NCBI GenBank assembly: GCA_023052935.1
Contig: CM041297.1
Coordinates: 52,619,917-52,683,916 of the forward strand
DNA from: Piezodorus guildinii
Taxonomy: Eukaryota > Arthropoda > Insecta > Hemiptera > Pentatomidae
Reading direction: 5' to 3'
DNA: 64,000 nt
Below, piece after piece: positions 11,100-22,435 of this stretch (its first letter is position 1; every line of letters starts with the position of its first letter). The notes under the pieces were generated by a model. That model was not told where the DNA came from. It saw nothing but the letters and a program-made list of their open reading frames with translations, and made no database searches. The position numbers and the translations under genes were made by a program.

Positions 11100-11805
11100 T
11101 TATTATTACTAAATTAGTGTATATATAATACTACAATTATTTGACAATACGTCATCACCATTAATAAAATTATATTCTTCTTGCAGTTTGAAATTCCGAG
11201 CACTCTTGATCTAAGCATTATTTAAAACCCAACGGGGTTAAAGTGCAAATTTAACTAGTCTTCATATAGCAGCTAGTCCTCTCATAGCATACCACCAACC
11301 TGGGGGCATTAAACAGAAAAAAATCAAGCAACGTTGAATAGACAAATATTTTTATGTTTTTTAATCGAGCCATTTTGAATGCTGAAACTAGATCACCAAT
11401 ATACACCTTAATTGTTGTTCATTATGAATAAAAGATAGAATGCTCATTTTAGAGTCCACATGTTGCCATATTATAAGAAGTGAAAAATAAAAGAATATTT
11501 TTATATCCATCGAAATCTTCACCATCTACCAAACTCGAGAAATAAAAAATATAACCGCCCGCGTTGGAATCGGAAAAACCTTAAGGCTGAAAGGGAAAAG
11601 TGATTTCCAGCTTACCGGATTTTCCGAGCCTGAATTGGGCCGTTTCACCAAACAGGCTTTTCATCCTGATATCCTTTAGGCATCTTTAGCGGGCGCGCTC
11701 TGGGAGTTTGGATATGAAATAATTGTTTTTTTCATTAAAGGTAATAGGCTACTAATTATCCAACAAAAGTAAATAAGTCAATTTCATATAAACTAATAGA
11801 ACTTT
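11100..11805. other. Stretch with no recognisable gene; short GC-rich island inside
   Basis: AT-rich sequence with an isolated GC-richer patch at 11545-11710. The patch starts 'ccgcccgcg' and ends 'gcgggcgcgc', a short inverted pair about 140 bases apart. No copies elsewhere in the window and no convincing frame. Confidence 0.5.
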
Positions 11806-11809
11806 TGTT

Positions 11810-11925
11810 TTGTTGTTTATTCATTTAATGTTACTTTTATATTACTGTGAATAATCGAATGATGCTAAAGTGGGTGTCCTAAATTTAGTTATCCAGTTTT
11901 ATAAGTATAGAGATCTATATTGGAG
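11810..11925 (-). repeat. Partial, diverged SINE family A copy
   Basis: The plus strand shows 'tttattcatttaatgtta.tttt', 'gaataatcgaatgatgctaaagtggg' and 'aagtatagagatct', which correspond to the 3' half of SINE A read from its tail. The tRNA-like head is missing. A short stretch at 12115-12140 ('gcgatctttaacgaatac') may be a displaced continuation. Confidence 0.65.
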
Positions 11926-11989
11926 ACGTATTCTCGACTGTTGAAATTATCGTAGGTGAAAATAATTGGGAGTATTTTTTATTTTTTTT

Positions 11990-12070
11990 AATGTTTGAAT
12001 ATTATAATTTTGCCGATGTTTTGGCTCAAACTTGCGAGCCATCATCAGGGCATTAATGAGGCATGTCAAG
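11990..12070 (-). repeat. Possible Penelope-like element 3'-end motif
   Basis: On the minus strand: 'ccctgatgatggctcgcaag' followed by 'tttgagccaaaacatcggc'. The combination of CTGATGA, a GGCTC/GAGCC stem and an AAAC box recalls the conserved ends of Penelope-like retroelements, where hammerhead-ribozyme motifs are known. Here the box reads AAAAC where GAAAC is required, so activity is unlikely. No Penelope RT or GIY-YIG domain is visible nearby. Confidence 0.4.
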
Positions 12071-12139
12071 CATGAACTGCAATAAAATAATAAATAAACT
12101 GCAAAATGATATAAGCATTGCGATCTTTAACGAATACTG

Positions 12140-12717
12140 ATATGGTTTGAGCATTAAGAAGACCAAGTTCGTGGTCATTACTAAAGATTAAGCTGACAAG
12201 TTATCCAACAAAAAACTAACAATCAATAATACCATTGTAGAATATAAATACCTAGGAACGCGCAGTAACAGCAATAGGGAAATCTCAATGAAAAATAGAT
12301 ATAGAATTAAAATTACAAGATCGGTCTTAGACAAAATGAGGAAAAATTTCTCCAACAGAAATCAATTATTGGAACTTAAATGTTGAGATGTTACGTTATT
12401 TTTACTTTGCTGTATGAGATGGAAGACGTGGGTGATGAAGCGATCTGATGTCACGAAGAACAATACATTTGAGATGTGATGTTACCTCAGGATGTTGTAC
12501 ATACCCTTGGAGGATAAGGTATTCAATAGTAGAAGTATTAAGGAGAAAGGGAAAATATCAAGAAAACTATTTAATAAAAGATTTTGCAGTATTTTGGACG
12601 TCTTATTTGAAAAGAAAAAAGTTAAATGATGCAGCGCATCTTACAAGAATAGACAGTAAGCCACGGATGAACTATATTCGAAATCTGAATGATTGGTTCT
12701 ACTACTGTAACGAGTAG
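12140..12717 (+). pseudogene. RTE-like reverse transcriptase C-terminal remnant
   Basis: Broken frames give, in order: S-I-K-K-T-K-F-V-V-I-T, then V-E-Y-K-Y-L-G-T (RT thumb), V-L-D-K-M-R-K-N-F, and from 12448 the C-terminal stretch R-C-D-V-T-S, Y-P-W-R-I-R-Y-S-I-V-E-V-L-R-R. The last resembles the 'MWCYRRML.IPW....N.EVLRR' ending of RTE-clade proteins, with frame slips. The 89-codon frame at 12448-12717 is a part of this remnant and not a separate gene. The endonuclease and RT core are missing. Confidence 0.75.
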
Positions 12718-12724
12718 TTATTCA

Positions 12725-12898
12725 AAGGCGCCAACAACAGAGATCATATTGCCATGCTGGTTTCCAACCTTAGATAAAATAATTTGAAGATCAAAAAGAC
12801 CAAATCCTAGAGCTATCTGCCGGAATCGAACCATAAAAATTAACCATAGAAGGCTGGTGTGCTAGCCCCTAAACCACAGGTGACCAACGTAGAACGTT
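12725..12898 (-). repeat. tRNA-like SINE remnant
   Basis: The minus strand reads 'tggtcacctgtggtttaggg', 'gctagcacaccagcctt' and, about 30 bases on, 'ggttcgattccggcag', fitting an A box and a good B box. No cloverleaf with proper acceptor pairing can be drawn, so it is not called as a functional tRNA. Confidence 0.55.
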
Positions 12899-13409
12899 AA
12901 TTTTTGCTTAATTAATACACATTTTCTTACATAAAAACATTTAAATATCTAACTTACTTCTTTAATACTTGGAATGAAAACAGAAACATATTTTCTTTAT
13001 TACACTTAAACTGTTAATTATTTTAAATTGGATCACTGTATATTGGAAGGTTATAATTTCCAGATATCCTATATATTTTCATATATGTGTCATTATTATT
13101 ATTACTCCATTTCTTTTAAACGTTTATTCGTTTTTCGGTTTAATATAGGCATTTTTTAGATGTTCTTTATCTAGAGGAAATTTCGAATAACTCACTTCTA
13201 ATGATATTGTTATGATTGTTTCCTAATGTAAAGAGCTTTTCATAATCAATCAGAAGAATTGGAGTATAAAACTGAATGAAAAACAATACGAATTAAGATT
13301 TATTTGTTGAAGAGGTTTAAGCTGCAAATCCATTCACAATAGAACATTCCTTAAAAAGGGGAGAGGTTGAATCGTTTCAAAGGTGATTAGAAGAATATGG
13401 TGAAGATGG

Positions 13410-13740
13410 TATCTGAAGTCCAAATAACCAATGTTCCAATAAATTCTGTGCGTATGTATTAAATCTAGTAAAAAACAAAACAAACAACTATGTTACTAAA
13501 ATTACATATTGAGAATATGAGCGGGAAATTTACAAATTTCCAGCCTTTTCTCAATAACCGCTCTAAAGATTTTGAGTAATTTAGTTATAATATTAAATAG
13601 ACTTTAACATAAACTTAAACAGACTTTAACATTATGTAGGTTAAACATATAGAATATATGAAGTATGTACGTATGTTATGTATATAAAAATATGTAAGAT
13701 TGAAATAGTCTTTGAAATGAAAATGTCTTCCTTTATAATG
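13410..13740 (-). repeat. Degenerate HINE-like fragment
   Basis: Ordered short matches to the minus-strand copy at 3193-4133: 'agtccaaataacca', 'cttttctcaataaccg.t', 'gattttgagtaa', and 'actttaacattatgtaggtt'. Both termini are lost. Part of the match is duplicated ('agactttaacat' twice within 25 bases). Confidence 0.5.
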
Positions 13741-13904
13741 CTTATGGTTGTTTGTTTTAAATAATTATCAATTTCTTATTAGTATTGATATGAAAACCGT
13801 TAACAATGCATATAGCCTACGAAGACTCAGAGAATTAGCACAAATAAAGGGTTCGTACTGTTTCTAGGAATACAGTCGTTCAAGGAGGTGATTAGGCCAA
13901 GCTC

Positions 13905-14075
13905 ATATTTAGCAAAGGTTTTTTCTTCGATTTCAGTTATCCACTTTATAGAGGCGGAGTGTGCCTCAGTAGGATCATCCTACACCAGCCTTGCACCACC
14001 ATGGCTGACATAACGGGATAAATAAATCATCCACAGCCTGGATTTGAACCCGTGACTCGGAGAACAAAAGCCAAT
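13905..14075 (-). repeat. Second type of tRNA-like SINE remnant
   Basis: The minus strand has 'gtcacgggttcaaatccagg', an excellent B box, preceded by a diverged head. The body 'cctcagtaggatcatcctac' contains a small hairpin. It does not match SINE families A or B in the window. Confidence 0.45.
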
Positions 14076-14589
14076 ATTAATATATATCCAATATTTATAT
14101 AAGATTTATGAATATCATTTCCAAAAAATAAGAAAAATTATATAGAACAAGAGAAATGGTGAAAGAAGGAATGTTTGTGGTTAAAACTATTTTTCGGAAG
14201 TAAGAATACAATTTAAGAAGTACCGCGTGTAAACAAAATATATTTGGTAAAATATTACACATCATACAAAGTTTTTGAAGGTGATTGAGAGTGATCCCTA
14301 ATAAAAAAATTAAAAAAATAGAACATCTCAGGTTTAATATATAAGTGGAGTGATGTATATATGAATTTTCAGGCTAACGGCTGTGAAAATTATAAGTCTG
14401 AGATCACATTTCAACCTCCAGGTTTTCCGCAATTTTAGGGTGCTCACTTTTACAGGCTCGTTGAAAGAAAAGAAAGGATTGCTTAACAAACTCCGTAAAT
14501 TCCTTCCGCCTACATATATCTTTATCATATAGTACTACCTCAATGACAGATCCTTTAAAATAAATCAGAATAATGCCGATTCGTCTCTT

Positions 14590-15425
14590 TTTGCACAGGC
14601 TGCTGGTGTTCCTCGTAGTGTGTTATCAGTAATTAACGATCCGAATTCTGCTTCTCAAACTCTTCAATCCGACATCAGAAACCTTCAGCAATGGTGTCAA
14701 AATTAGAGAATCAAAATAAGCTCCAATAAATCAAATGAATTAACTTTTACCCTTCGTCGTAAACCTATCACTTCCTGCCCTATAGTTTCCTTTAATAACA
14801 TCCTCTAGTCCCTGTTCAACTGATCCGATATCTAGGACTCTATCTTGACAAACTTACGTGGAATCCTCATGCAAGACTGAAGTGACAATAAACTGCTGAC
14901 GTATTCGGCTACTTCAACACTTAAAACGTTTGTCTAGTAAGTGTTGAGGAAGCTTCCACTCAACAACAAACGTCTCATTTACATGACTATAATAAGGCCT
15001 ATCTAGACTTATGAATTCGATCTTTGGGGCTGTACTAAATCTTCAAATTCCTCTGGAATCCAATCATTACAATCCAAAATCCTTTGTAAAATCCACAAAG
15101 CTCTCTATTTTGTCACGAGCAAACTGTTCCGTATGTCACTGATTTGGCCCGAACCAAATACATCTCCTTTCATCACAAACTATATTCCCACTCTCACCTA
15201 TTAGTTTCAATCCTTTCTTCCTCTCCAATACCTTCCTGATAACCCTTCGTGGGGTCTGAAAAGAAAATGATCTTGAGACCTTCTAGTTTAGAATATTTTT
15301 AGAGTGCTGCCGATGGATAGCTTCTCTACAAGTCTAGTTTATATCTATTTTCTTTAAGCCTATTTAGTAGCTGTTTTATATTATACAGTTGTAAATATCA
15401 ATAAATAGTTTTATTAAAAATATTA
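14590..15425 (+). pseudogene. Jockey-like RT fragment (family J2) with 3' UTR
   Basis: Translation in shifting frames gives S-V-I-N-D-P-N-S-A-S-Q-T-L-Q, then W-C-Q-N, then K-I-S-S-N-K-S, then T-L-R-R-K-P-I-T-S-C-P. The same order occurs in the better copy at 34014-34841, so it is the region after the YADD box. The end corresponds to the P-R-D-L-L-V terminus (about 15276-15290) followed by 'gttgtaaatatcaataaata' and an A-rich stretch. Multiple stops and indels. Confidence 0.8.
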
Positions 15426-15959
15426 AAATTTATTTCAAGTTTCAAGAAGTTTTAAGTCGTGTAAATAGGAGTTTTGCGATATTTTTTTACTAGCTTACGT
15501 TGACAGTGTGAGACCCCTGAAGATGTACAATAGATTAATAACAAATTTACACTATATATATTGTTTCCTCTCTTGATAATAGAAATGTAAGCTACAATAG
15601 GTAACATATTAAATATTAAGAGCCGTTAGAAGAGAATCGATAGGTTTGTTATTAGATATTAAACCAGCTATGGAACAGTTTAGAGGAGCTCGCTTCGCCG
15701 AACTGAATATTTCATTTGCTATTCCTACCATTTATCCACTTTACTTTCGTTTCTTATTTTCTGTTTAGGGATATTTCGGCTACTCATTACATTCTTAAAT
15801 GTGAATACTAAGCCCGCGAAATTTCAATATTCCTTATAACTGGCAATTTATGTTGAATATTGAGAAATCAATAGAACAGGGTGAAACAAAGCATGATTAT
15901 AGGTTATTGGAATGTGGGGTAAAATGTTTGCAGTTTTCATGTTTATTGCATAGTCAAAC

Positions 15960-16800
15960 CTTCAATGGAAGTTTCTTGTTTTACTCGTTTTCGTTTTTTT
16001 TTTTTTTTTACTGAATTGTAAAGCACTAGAAAAAACTTATTTTCTTCATTTTGATACATTTAAAAAAAGTGGTGTTCACGCTATATGTTATGGTCTGATA
16101 AGGTATTTTATGGTTGCGTAATTGAAAAAAGAAAACTCCATAATTTTTATGATATTTATCTTTATGTTATATTCGTTTTAAATTAAAAGTTTTGCCCCGA
16201 ACGTGAAAACGAATAGAAGAGAGGGACAATAGAATAACTTGGATTTCAATTATTTTAGTACTGACTGGACGAGTCGAGGCAAGGCTGTGCCGTATGTAGA
16301 GCCAAATCTTATCTCTAAGAACTACGAACGTTTGCAAACGTATTTCTTCATCTTGTCATCGTTCTCTTTGGAACATGGAAGAGCGGCCCTGAAGTCGATT
16401 TTTTTAATACTCAACAGGATTTCGTTTACGTGAATGTGGCCTATCCTTAACCATTATTGGAACATTTAATTTCTTAATTATCATTTCTTAAATCTGTTTA
16501 ATGAGGTTAACTTTGATTCTCATCTTTTCTTATATCAGTTTTATTAGGTTGATTTTGTTTCTAATGTCGTTCATATATATTTTAGTTTAATAAATGTATT
16601 GTGATTCGTAGCTTACTTTCATTATTTTTTCGTTCTAACTCTATACAGTCCATTAATTTTCTTTAACAGAACCATCCTGAATTTGAGTTATCACTTGGAA
16701 GTACTGTTCTTCCACGGATAACTCAGCGTATACACGTGGTTAAAAAAAAATATTTATGTGTTAAGTAGGTACGATCAATCCTCAATTTTGATAATTTTAA
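15960..16800. other. No recognisable gene; possible single-copy sequence
   Basis: Mixed-composition sequence without visible repeat copies elsewhere in the window. A 64-codon frame at 16239-16433 lacks recognisable motifs or compositional support, so I do not call it. The segment 16190-16440 is less AT-rich than its surroundings. Confidence 0.35.
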
Positions 16801-16814
16801 AATTAGAAAAAAAA

Positions 16815-17712
16815 TCTGGTGCGGGCAACACACGACTTTCACTTACCTCGATTTTTAAAATCAATGAAAGAATTTTCAACAGTTAGAGATAAAAATACGT
16901 GAAACTATTAAGGAATTAATCAAATTGAATTTATATAGAAACATGTGTTTTATTAAAAAATCTATTATATTATTATCTAAAATAATCAGTTAGTTTTATC
17001 TTCTTCTCATCACTCTTTATTAACTTCTAAAAGCTTGTGTATGAGATGATATTTTTTCTAAAATCTTTAGCTTTCCAACGGTATATCATACATGTATAAT
17101 ACTGCTCTTATGTTCAAAAACAAAAAATTTCATTAAAAATATATTTTTTCTGTTTTCTCCTTTAGTTGGGTATCGAATTTATTCAATTTATATATTTACC
17201 TGTTTTTCATCAGCGTTAACAAGATAATCTAGTTATTATTATTGAATCTAAAAAATTAAAGGTACTTTAGGGGAAGAAAATTAAAATATCGGCATTTAAG
17301 CCCTGTCAGACCATTTTTATCCAAATAAAACCTACATGATATTAAAGCCCATTAAATTTCACATTGATATAGCGAGTTTAATCAAAATCGTCGAAACCGT
17401 TTTTGAGAAAATCGAAAAAAGGTGCAAAATGCATGGTATAAAGTGCCTCTTCTGGTAAGCTCATTTTGATGAAAAAAGTTTTGTCACGTCTCGGGCGTAT
17501 AGTTGTCTTAAATATGAAATTTCAGTTTCATAGGACTTACCGTTTCCGCCCGGGAGTTACCACACACACACACACACACAGACCTTTTTACGGGACTTGG
17601 TTATTTGGACTCAGGGGACCCTAAAACGTGGTATTTCCGTTGAAAACTGGAATTCGAAAATTTTCACGATCGCAATACTTTCCTTACTATATATAGTAAG
17701 TGAAAGTAAAAA
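16815..17712 (+). mobile_element. HINE-like non-autonomous element, copy B, full length
   Basis: Begins 'tctggtgcgggcaacacacg' followed by 'actttcacttacc', and ends with the palindrome 'ttactatatatagtaa' running directly into 'gtgaaagtaaaa'. The internal microsatellite is (CA)n at 17561-17580. This is the clearest copy and defines the orientation used here: GC-rich 5' end, AT palindrome at the 3' end. It is in opposite orientation to copies A and C. Confidence 0.85.
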
Positions 17713-17869
17713 TATATTATAGTTAAAAAACTTGGTCTTTGAATTAAGACTCACTTTATCATCTGTAACACTACATCTTTTTGCTCAACGGATTTATAGC
17801 ATGTGCCAACCAAGTTAATATTCCACTCTACTCTCAAATAAGGCGGCCAAAGCTACCATTTTCCCTTAA

Positions 17870-18150
17870 CTTCTTCACTCAAGGTAAAAACTCCCCTTTG
17901 ACTTGGACTGTCCCGAGGACTGCCGAGGGAACAGAAGAACAAGCGAGGGCGGGTCTGTGAGGCGTAAACGGCGGAGTTACGGGTGACAGGCTCCCGTTCA
18001 AATAGAGCGGAACTTCCGTTAGTCTCCTTCCATAGGAGTCCGCCATAACCCTCTCAGGATGTGCCTTCAACTTCTTCTACCATCCGGTTCCATTTTGAAG
18101 CTGACAGGTTGTGACTCTGGCTAGAGTTCAGCATTATAGGCGAACCGGCG
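17870..18150. other. GC-richer segment without repeat copies
   Basis: Sequence such as 'acggcggagttacgggtgac' and 'ggcgaaccggcggctaag' stands out in composition. A 63-codon minus-strand frame (17879-18070) has no recognisable motif. No copy is visible elsewhere in the window. It could be conserved non-coding or a diverged repeat. Confidence 0.35.
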
Positions 18151-18264
18151 GCTAAGTGAAATTTCTTCACGTTGCGGACGCTGAATGCGGACAGCTTTTA
18201 GATGATGGAAGTATCGTTTTTCAAACATTTATCTATTGGAATTCTCAAATGTATAATAATGGGT

Positions 18265-18552
18265 ATCACCTGTGGTGTACTGGCTTAGATAACAGCCTTC
18301 TACGCCAAAGATGGCGAATTCAAACCAAGCAAGTGGACCTAGATTTTTTCTTAGATGAATGTAAAAATCCTTAGAAATGCCGTTCTTTGCAGAGAACATT
18401 AAAAGGCGGTCTTATGTGATGTCAGGTATTCATTAGTGATCCATATCCTGATGACAACTGGATAGACAAAATTTAGGGATCCCTCTGTAGAACGATCTGA
18501 TTAGCCAGATTAGCATAAAGTGACCTTAAATGAATAAGAAACAAACAAAAAT
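18265..18552 (+). mobile_element. SINE family A, old diverged copy
   Basis: The order matches the family: head 'ggtatcacctgtggtgtact', B-box region decayed ('gaattcaaacca'), 'aaaaatccttagaaatgccgttctt', 'tgatgtcaggtattcattag', 'gattagccagattagcataaagtgacctt' and the tail 'aataagaaacaaacaaa'. Many substitutions indicate an old insertion. The 72-codon frame over its head is not a gene. Confidence 0.75.
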
Positions 18553-18684
18553 GATGTGTAAGTAATATTATTATGTTGTCCGCTAAATAATACAGAATAA
18601 AACGTTTTCCATTTAATACGCTTCTATATAATAAACTGTTTAAGTTGGTTTATTTGATTCTCGATCAATTCATCAGGAGAATTA

Positions 18685-18865
18685 TTATGACATGGACCAG
18701 ACAGCTCATGGATCGGTACCCAAGAGGATATACAATGAAGCGAGGACGTCCACCGACTGACTGGGACAAGGAGATGAAGAAGAGCTGAGGAGGGGCAACG
18801 TAGAAGAGAGTGGCATTAGATAGGAAAGAATGGAAACGGATGAAACAGGTACTTTATTTAGTGTG
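18685..18865 (+). pseudogene. RTE-like C-terminal fragment
   Basis: Translates as R-Q-L-M-D-R-Y-P-R-G-Y, then K-R-G-R-P-P-T-D-W-D-K-E-M-K-K-S, and in a second frame V-A-L-D-R-K-E-W-K-R-M-K-Q. 'K-R-G-R-P-x-x-R-W-x-D-x-(I/M)' followed by 'D-R-x-x-W' is the standard end of many RTE-clade and related polyproteins. Only about 60 codons survive. Confidence 0.75.
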
Positions 18866-18952
18866 GTTGCAAGAGTGAATCAATTAAATGATTAAGCAAT
18901 TGAACTTAAAATCTCAAGTAAAAAGTTGATTTTTTACATATCTATGTATGTG

Positions 18953-18957
<5 letters not shown>

Positions 18958-19016
<59 letters not shown>
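18958..19016. repeat. (TA)n microsatellite
   Basis: About 58 bases of uninterrupted TA. The following region to 19950 is AT-rich. The overlapping frames at 19253-19471 and 19280-19600 (opposite strands) have no recognisable motifs, although 19250-19600 is lower in A/T runs and could be a decayed coding remnant. Confidence 0.95.
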
Positions 19017-19019
<3 letters not shown>

Positions 19020-19958
19020 AAAATAGAAAGTTTTTGAATATACATTTTTTTTTATTATATCGTATTTACAAATAAATGTAATTATGATTATTTAAGTTCT
19101 CTGAAATATCCATGTGTATAATTGTCAACACTTACCATTTTATTATTCTTATGATTGTCAACAAGTTATCCTCTTAAAAAAAAAAAATGTTGTTTACCTT
19201 TATAGCATTTCGCTACTTGGAAATTATTTAGTCATTACAAAGATGTCAAAGCGTGATTTTATATCGGTTCTTTTACGAGTTAAAAGTCAGTTTCAAACAG
19301 AAGTGTAACCGAACAACCAGGAACATTACCAAAGTGTTGGACGAAAGCAGTATTAGTATTAGTGAGGGCACCGTTCAATGTTGGTTCATAACATTTCGAA
19401 AAACAGACTTCAGCTTGAAAGAAATTACTTTTGAAGGTATTCCCTTGGTGACGATATTCTATGAGCTTTAATGAAAGAAATACCAGAGCAATAGTTCGAA
19501 AAGTTGCAGAGAAACTGGAGCAAATGACGGATGATGACCAACTCAAGGCGATGGAAAAGGCGTAACAACTCGAAAATTTGGTTTTTTGCTCATTAAACAC
19601 CCGCCAAAAAAACCAGCGTTATGATATTTTTGCCTAATCAACAACGATCCATTTATGTATAAAATGGTTATTTGTGATAAAAAGTATATCTACTATAGTA
19701 TCAACTAAACTATAGCTCAACCAAGGAGAAGCAGCTCAACTATTTATTAATCGAAGGATATGAAAATGCTGCCAGAAATGCATGGAAAGTAATAGACACT
19801 GCTTTGATTAATGAAAAAATGTGTACTTTTTTTTTTTTTTTTTAACTTTAAAAAAAGCCATTTTTGAAAAGAAATCTTTTAAAGTACCCTTATTTATTCT
19901 TTAATCACTCATAAAATAATTCCTAAAGGTCTCAATTCTTACAACTTTTGTTAAACCA

Positions 19959-20242
19959 TTAGGGTTAGGGTATTGGAATAGGTGCTCAACCTCTTGGTTA
20001 TTTGCACCGAATAAATTTGTAGTAACAGATTTTTTTTACTCTTTTTTCTTCATTTTATTTATTTATTTCTCCTTCTATTTTTTTATTGTTTATTTATTTA
20101 ATTTATTATTATTTTTTTACACATTCTAAATTAGTGAATTTATTCCAATTTTTATGTATTTATTTTTTATTATTACTATTTTTTTTTTTTTACTTATTTA
20201 ATTTTTTTTCTTATAGTTCCGGGAGCAGAGAAAACCATTAGT
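19959..20242 (-). mobile_element. Inverted 3' UTR fragment of the I-like element, ending in TTAGGG-type repeats
   Basis: This is the reverse complement of the 3' end of the element at 55855-58042. The shared blocks are 'ttatagttccgggagcagag' (end of coding), a long T-rich stretch, 'cacattctaaattagtgaat', 'gtagtaacagatttttttta', 'caacctcttggttatttgcaccg' and the terminus 'ttagggttagggtattggaa'. Both copies therefore end in two to three CCCTAA units on the element's sense strand. Confidence 0.85.
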
Positions 20243-20539
20243 TTGTTAAGCTATTAGTCACATTAGGTTGAATATTTATGTTAAACGGATATATATTACA
20301 CTGTTTTCGAGATTTTTTCTTCTTTTTTTTTTTTATATATTTTATTCTTTAAAACAGAGTTAATAAAACTAATCAACTCCTAATAATTGTTAACATTTTA
20401 TTTCTATGCAATTACTACTGTATTACCTTCAGTTAGAATGTTCATAGTAATTTGATTCCATCATAATCTTTTATTCTTATGCAGTGTGAGGTGCCTAGAA
20501 ACTAAACCATACTCTTCGACCCTTAACCAATTCCTTTTT

Positions 20540-21180
20540 TTTTTTTTTTTGCCTATTCCAGTCCTCTGTTTGCGAAGGATTGCCTTACTCCATCCTACCA
20601 AGTGTATGGGGGTCTTCCTCTATATTTTAGTCCATCCACTTCAGCCTCAGATGTCATTCGGGCAAGACGATGGTTTTCCATCCTTTATATATGTCCGAAC
20701 CATCTTAGACATTGCTCTTCGATGATTCTTTACAGCCGGTTGGACATCGTGATATGATCGTATAGTTGTGTTGCGGACTCTATCTCTTCTGTAGCTTTAA
20801 TTTTGCTTCTTTGCTTAGAGGATAGTAACCACGACTCTGAACAGTAGGTCAGTATGGACAGAAAGATACATTTATATACCTTCACTTTAGTTTCCTTTGA
20901 GACCTCTTAGTTGTTCAGGAAGTTACTATTTGGAGTGTAAAACATTTTTCCCGCAGCGTTCACTCGATCCTTAATTTCATTATCAATAAGTCATCTAAAT
21001 AGTCTCTCAGGTATTTGAAGCACCTAACCTATTCGATGGGCTTGTCTCTAATTCTTATCCTCAAGTCTCTCGACGCGACATCCTCCACATTCTCATTACT
21101 TCGGTCTTTTCAGGATTTATCTCCATGTTGATTTTTTCCAGTTCTGTTTGGAGAATTTTTATGTTGTAAAGTTGAACTTT
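20540..21180 (-). pseudogene. RTE-like reverse transcriptase remnant, minus strand
   Basis: The reverse complement gives E-K-I-N-M-E-I-N-P-E-K-T-E-V-M-R (RT, after the catalytic box), then C-F-K-Y-L-R-D (thumb), then, after frame changes, S-R-G-Y-Y-P-L-S-K-E-A-K-L-K and a C-terminal region. The order and spacing match RTE-type or related RT sequences. Frames are broken throughout. The 79-codon plus-strand frame at 20486-20725 lies on top of it and is not coding. Confidence 0.65.
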
Positions 21181-21614
21181 TTTTACGTCCTTTGCTATTA
21201 TTCAGATAATCCTTGCCTCTATCAGAATGTTTTCTTTACATGCCAGAGTAGTAATCCCAATTAGTTTGCTATTCATCTTTCGCTCAATTAACTAAGATTA
21301 TTGGTCCCGCGATGATTCGCAAGAATTTCCTTTTTTGTACTTCGAGTGCTCTTAGAGGTAACTTCATTGTTTGAGATAAGCACTCAGCGGCGTAGAGGAT
21401 TGCTGATCTGTGTACTGCATTCTAATGTCTCAGTTTGACATTTATGGACAGTTGTTTTGAGGCCTACCGGTTTATGCAGACATGCCCTGTAAATATGCCC
21501 TGTCTAATTTAATTCTCCTTCGTTCAAGAGCCACTTTTTTTACTTAAGTCTTCTGAAACCCACTCTCCAAGTTATTTTGCTGCTTTTACTTTCTTAATAT
21601 GTTTATTTGGGTAA

Positions 21615-21970
21615 GAAGCAGATACTCTTGTTCGATCCCGGGACAGGACAGATCTACTTCATGGTCTAGCAACCTTGCTCGAGCGAGCTCTTGATTATCC
21701 CCAATTCCTCAATCGGGGGAGAATCATGACCCTAAATACTCTTTCCCCATCCACACCTTTAGTATAAACCTTTCCTTTCCTTTCTACCCTCTCCTGTGAG
21801 GATAAAACTCAGGAAACCAGTTGTTCCGAGGATACGGAGCCTTCAAGACTTGGGCTAATCACTCATCTGGAGTATATTGATTCAAAGAATTTAAGCTAGC
21901 CTCGGATGGGTGGAGGCCAAGCATGCTCTGCGCTGAAAGGCACTAAAGAGCTAGTTAAAGAAGAAGAAGA
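21615..21970 (+). repeat. Interspersed repeat with (GAA)n tail, or a retroelement 3' end
   Basis: A moderately GC-rich block containing 'ttcgatcccgggacaggaca' near its start and ending 'gcactaaagagctag' followed by 'aagaagaagaag'. A short trinucleotide tail is typical of RTE-type 3' ends and the SINEs they mobilise. Only one copy is present here, so its limits are guesses. Confidence 0.45.
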
Positions 21971-22079
21971 TCTGTTTAGTATCACTGACTTTCATATTTT
22001 TAGAGGTATTTTTAATATTGGTTATGAATTCAGTCTTGGTAATGTTGACAAGCAGACCTGTTTTCGCAGCTATTGAGTG

Positions 22080-22435
22080 AAGTTTTTGAAGTTGTGAAGT
22101 GCCCTTATTTTAGTCTTTAAATATATACATTTTATTTTCTAGTATAGTTAAGTTTGCTTGTATGATTTTTATTTATTTCCCAAATTGTATTTATCTCTAC
22201 TGCAGGTTGTTGTTTTGATTTGTTTGTTGTTTTTTTTTGTTTTTATCAATTGGTATTTTCTTGTATATATTTAAATTTATTTATTTCCGATTTTATGTAA
22301 TTTGACTTTATCATTATTATTCTGTATATATTGTATGAATGTGTACTACATCTCTATTACTACTGTTCATTATGTAACAAACTGTAATATTTCTCAAAAA
22401 AAAAAATAAATAAATAAAAAAAATAAAAAAAATTC
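22080..22435 (+). repeat. AT-rich 3' UTR and A-rich tail of an unidentified non-LTR element
   Basis: T-rich sequence ends 'tgttcattatgtaacaaactgtaatatttctc' followed by an A-rich tail with AATAAA repeats (22396-22435), as in the other non-LTR 3' ends here. The coding part upstream is not recognisable. 22440-23060 shows nothing except a short GC-rich patch (22780-22850). Confidence 0.45.

Noticed and set aside
12000..12050. Active hammerhead ribozyme
   Set aside because: CTGATGA and a stem are present, but the required GAAAC box reads AAAAC and flanking stems are weak.
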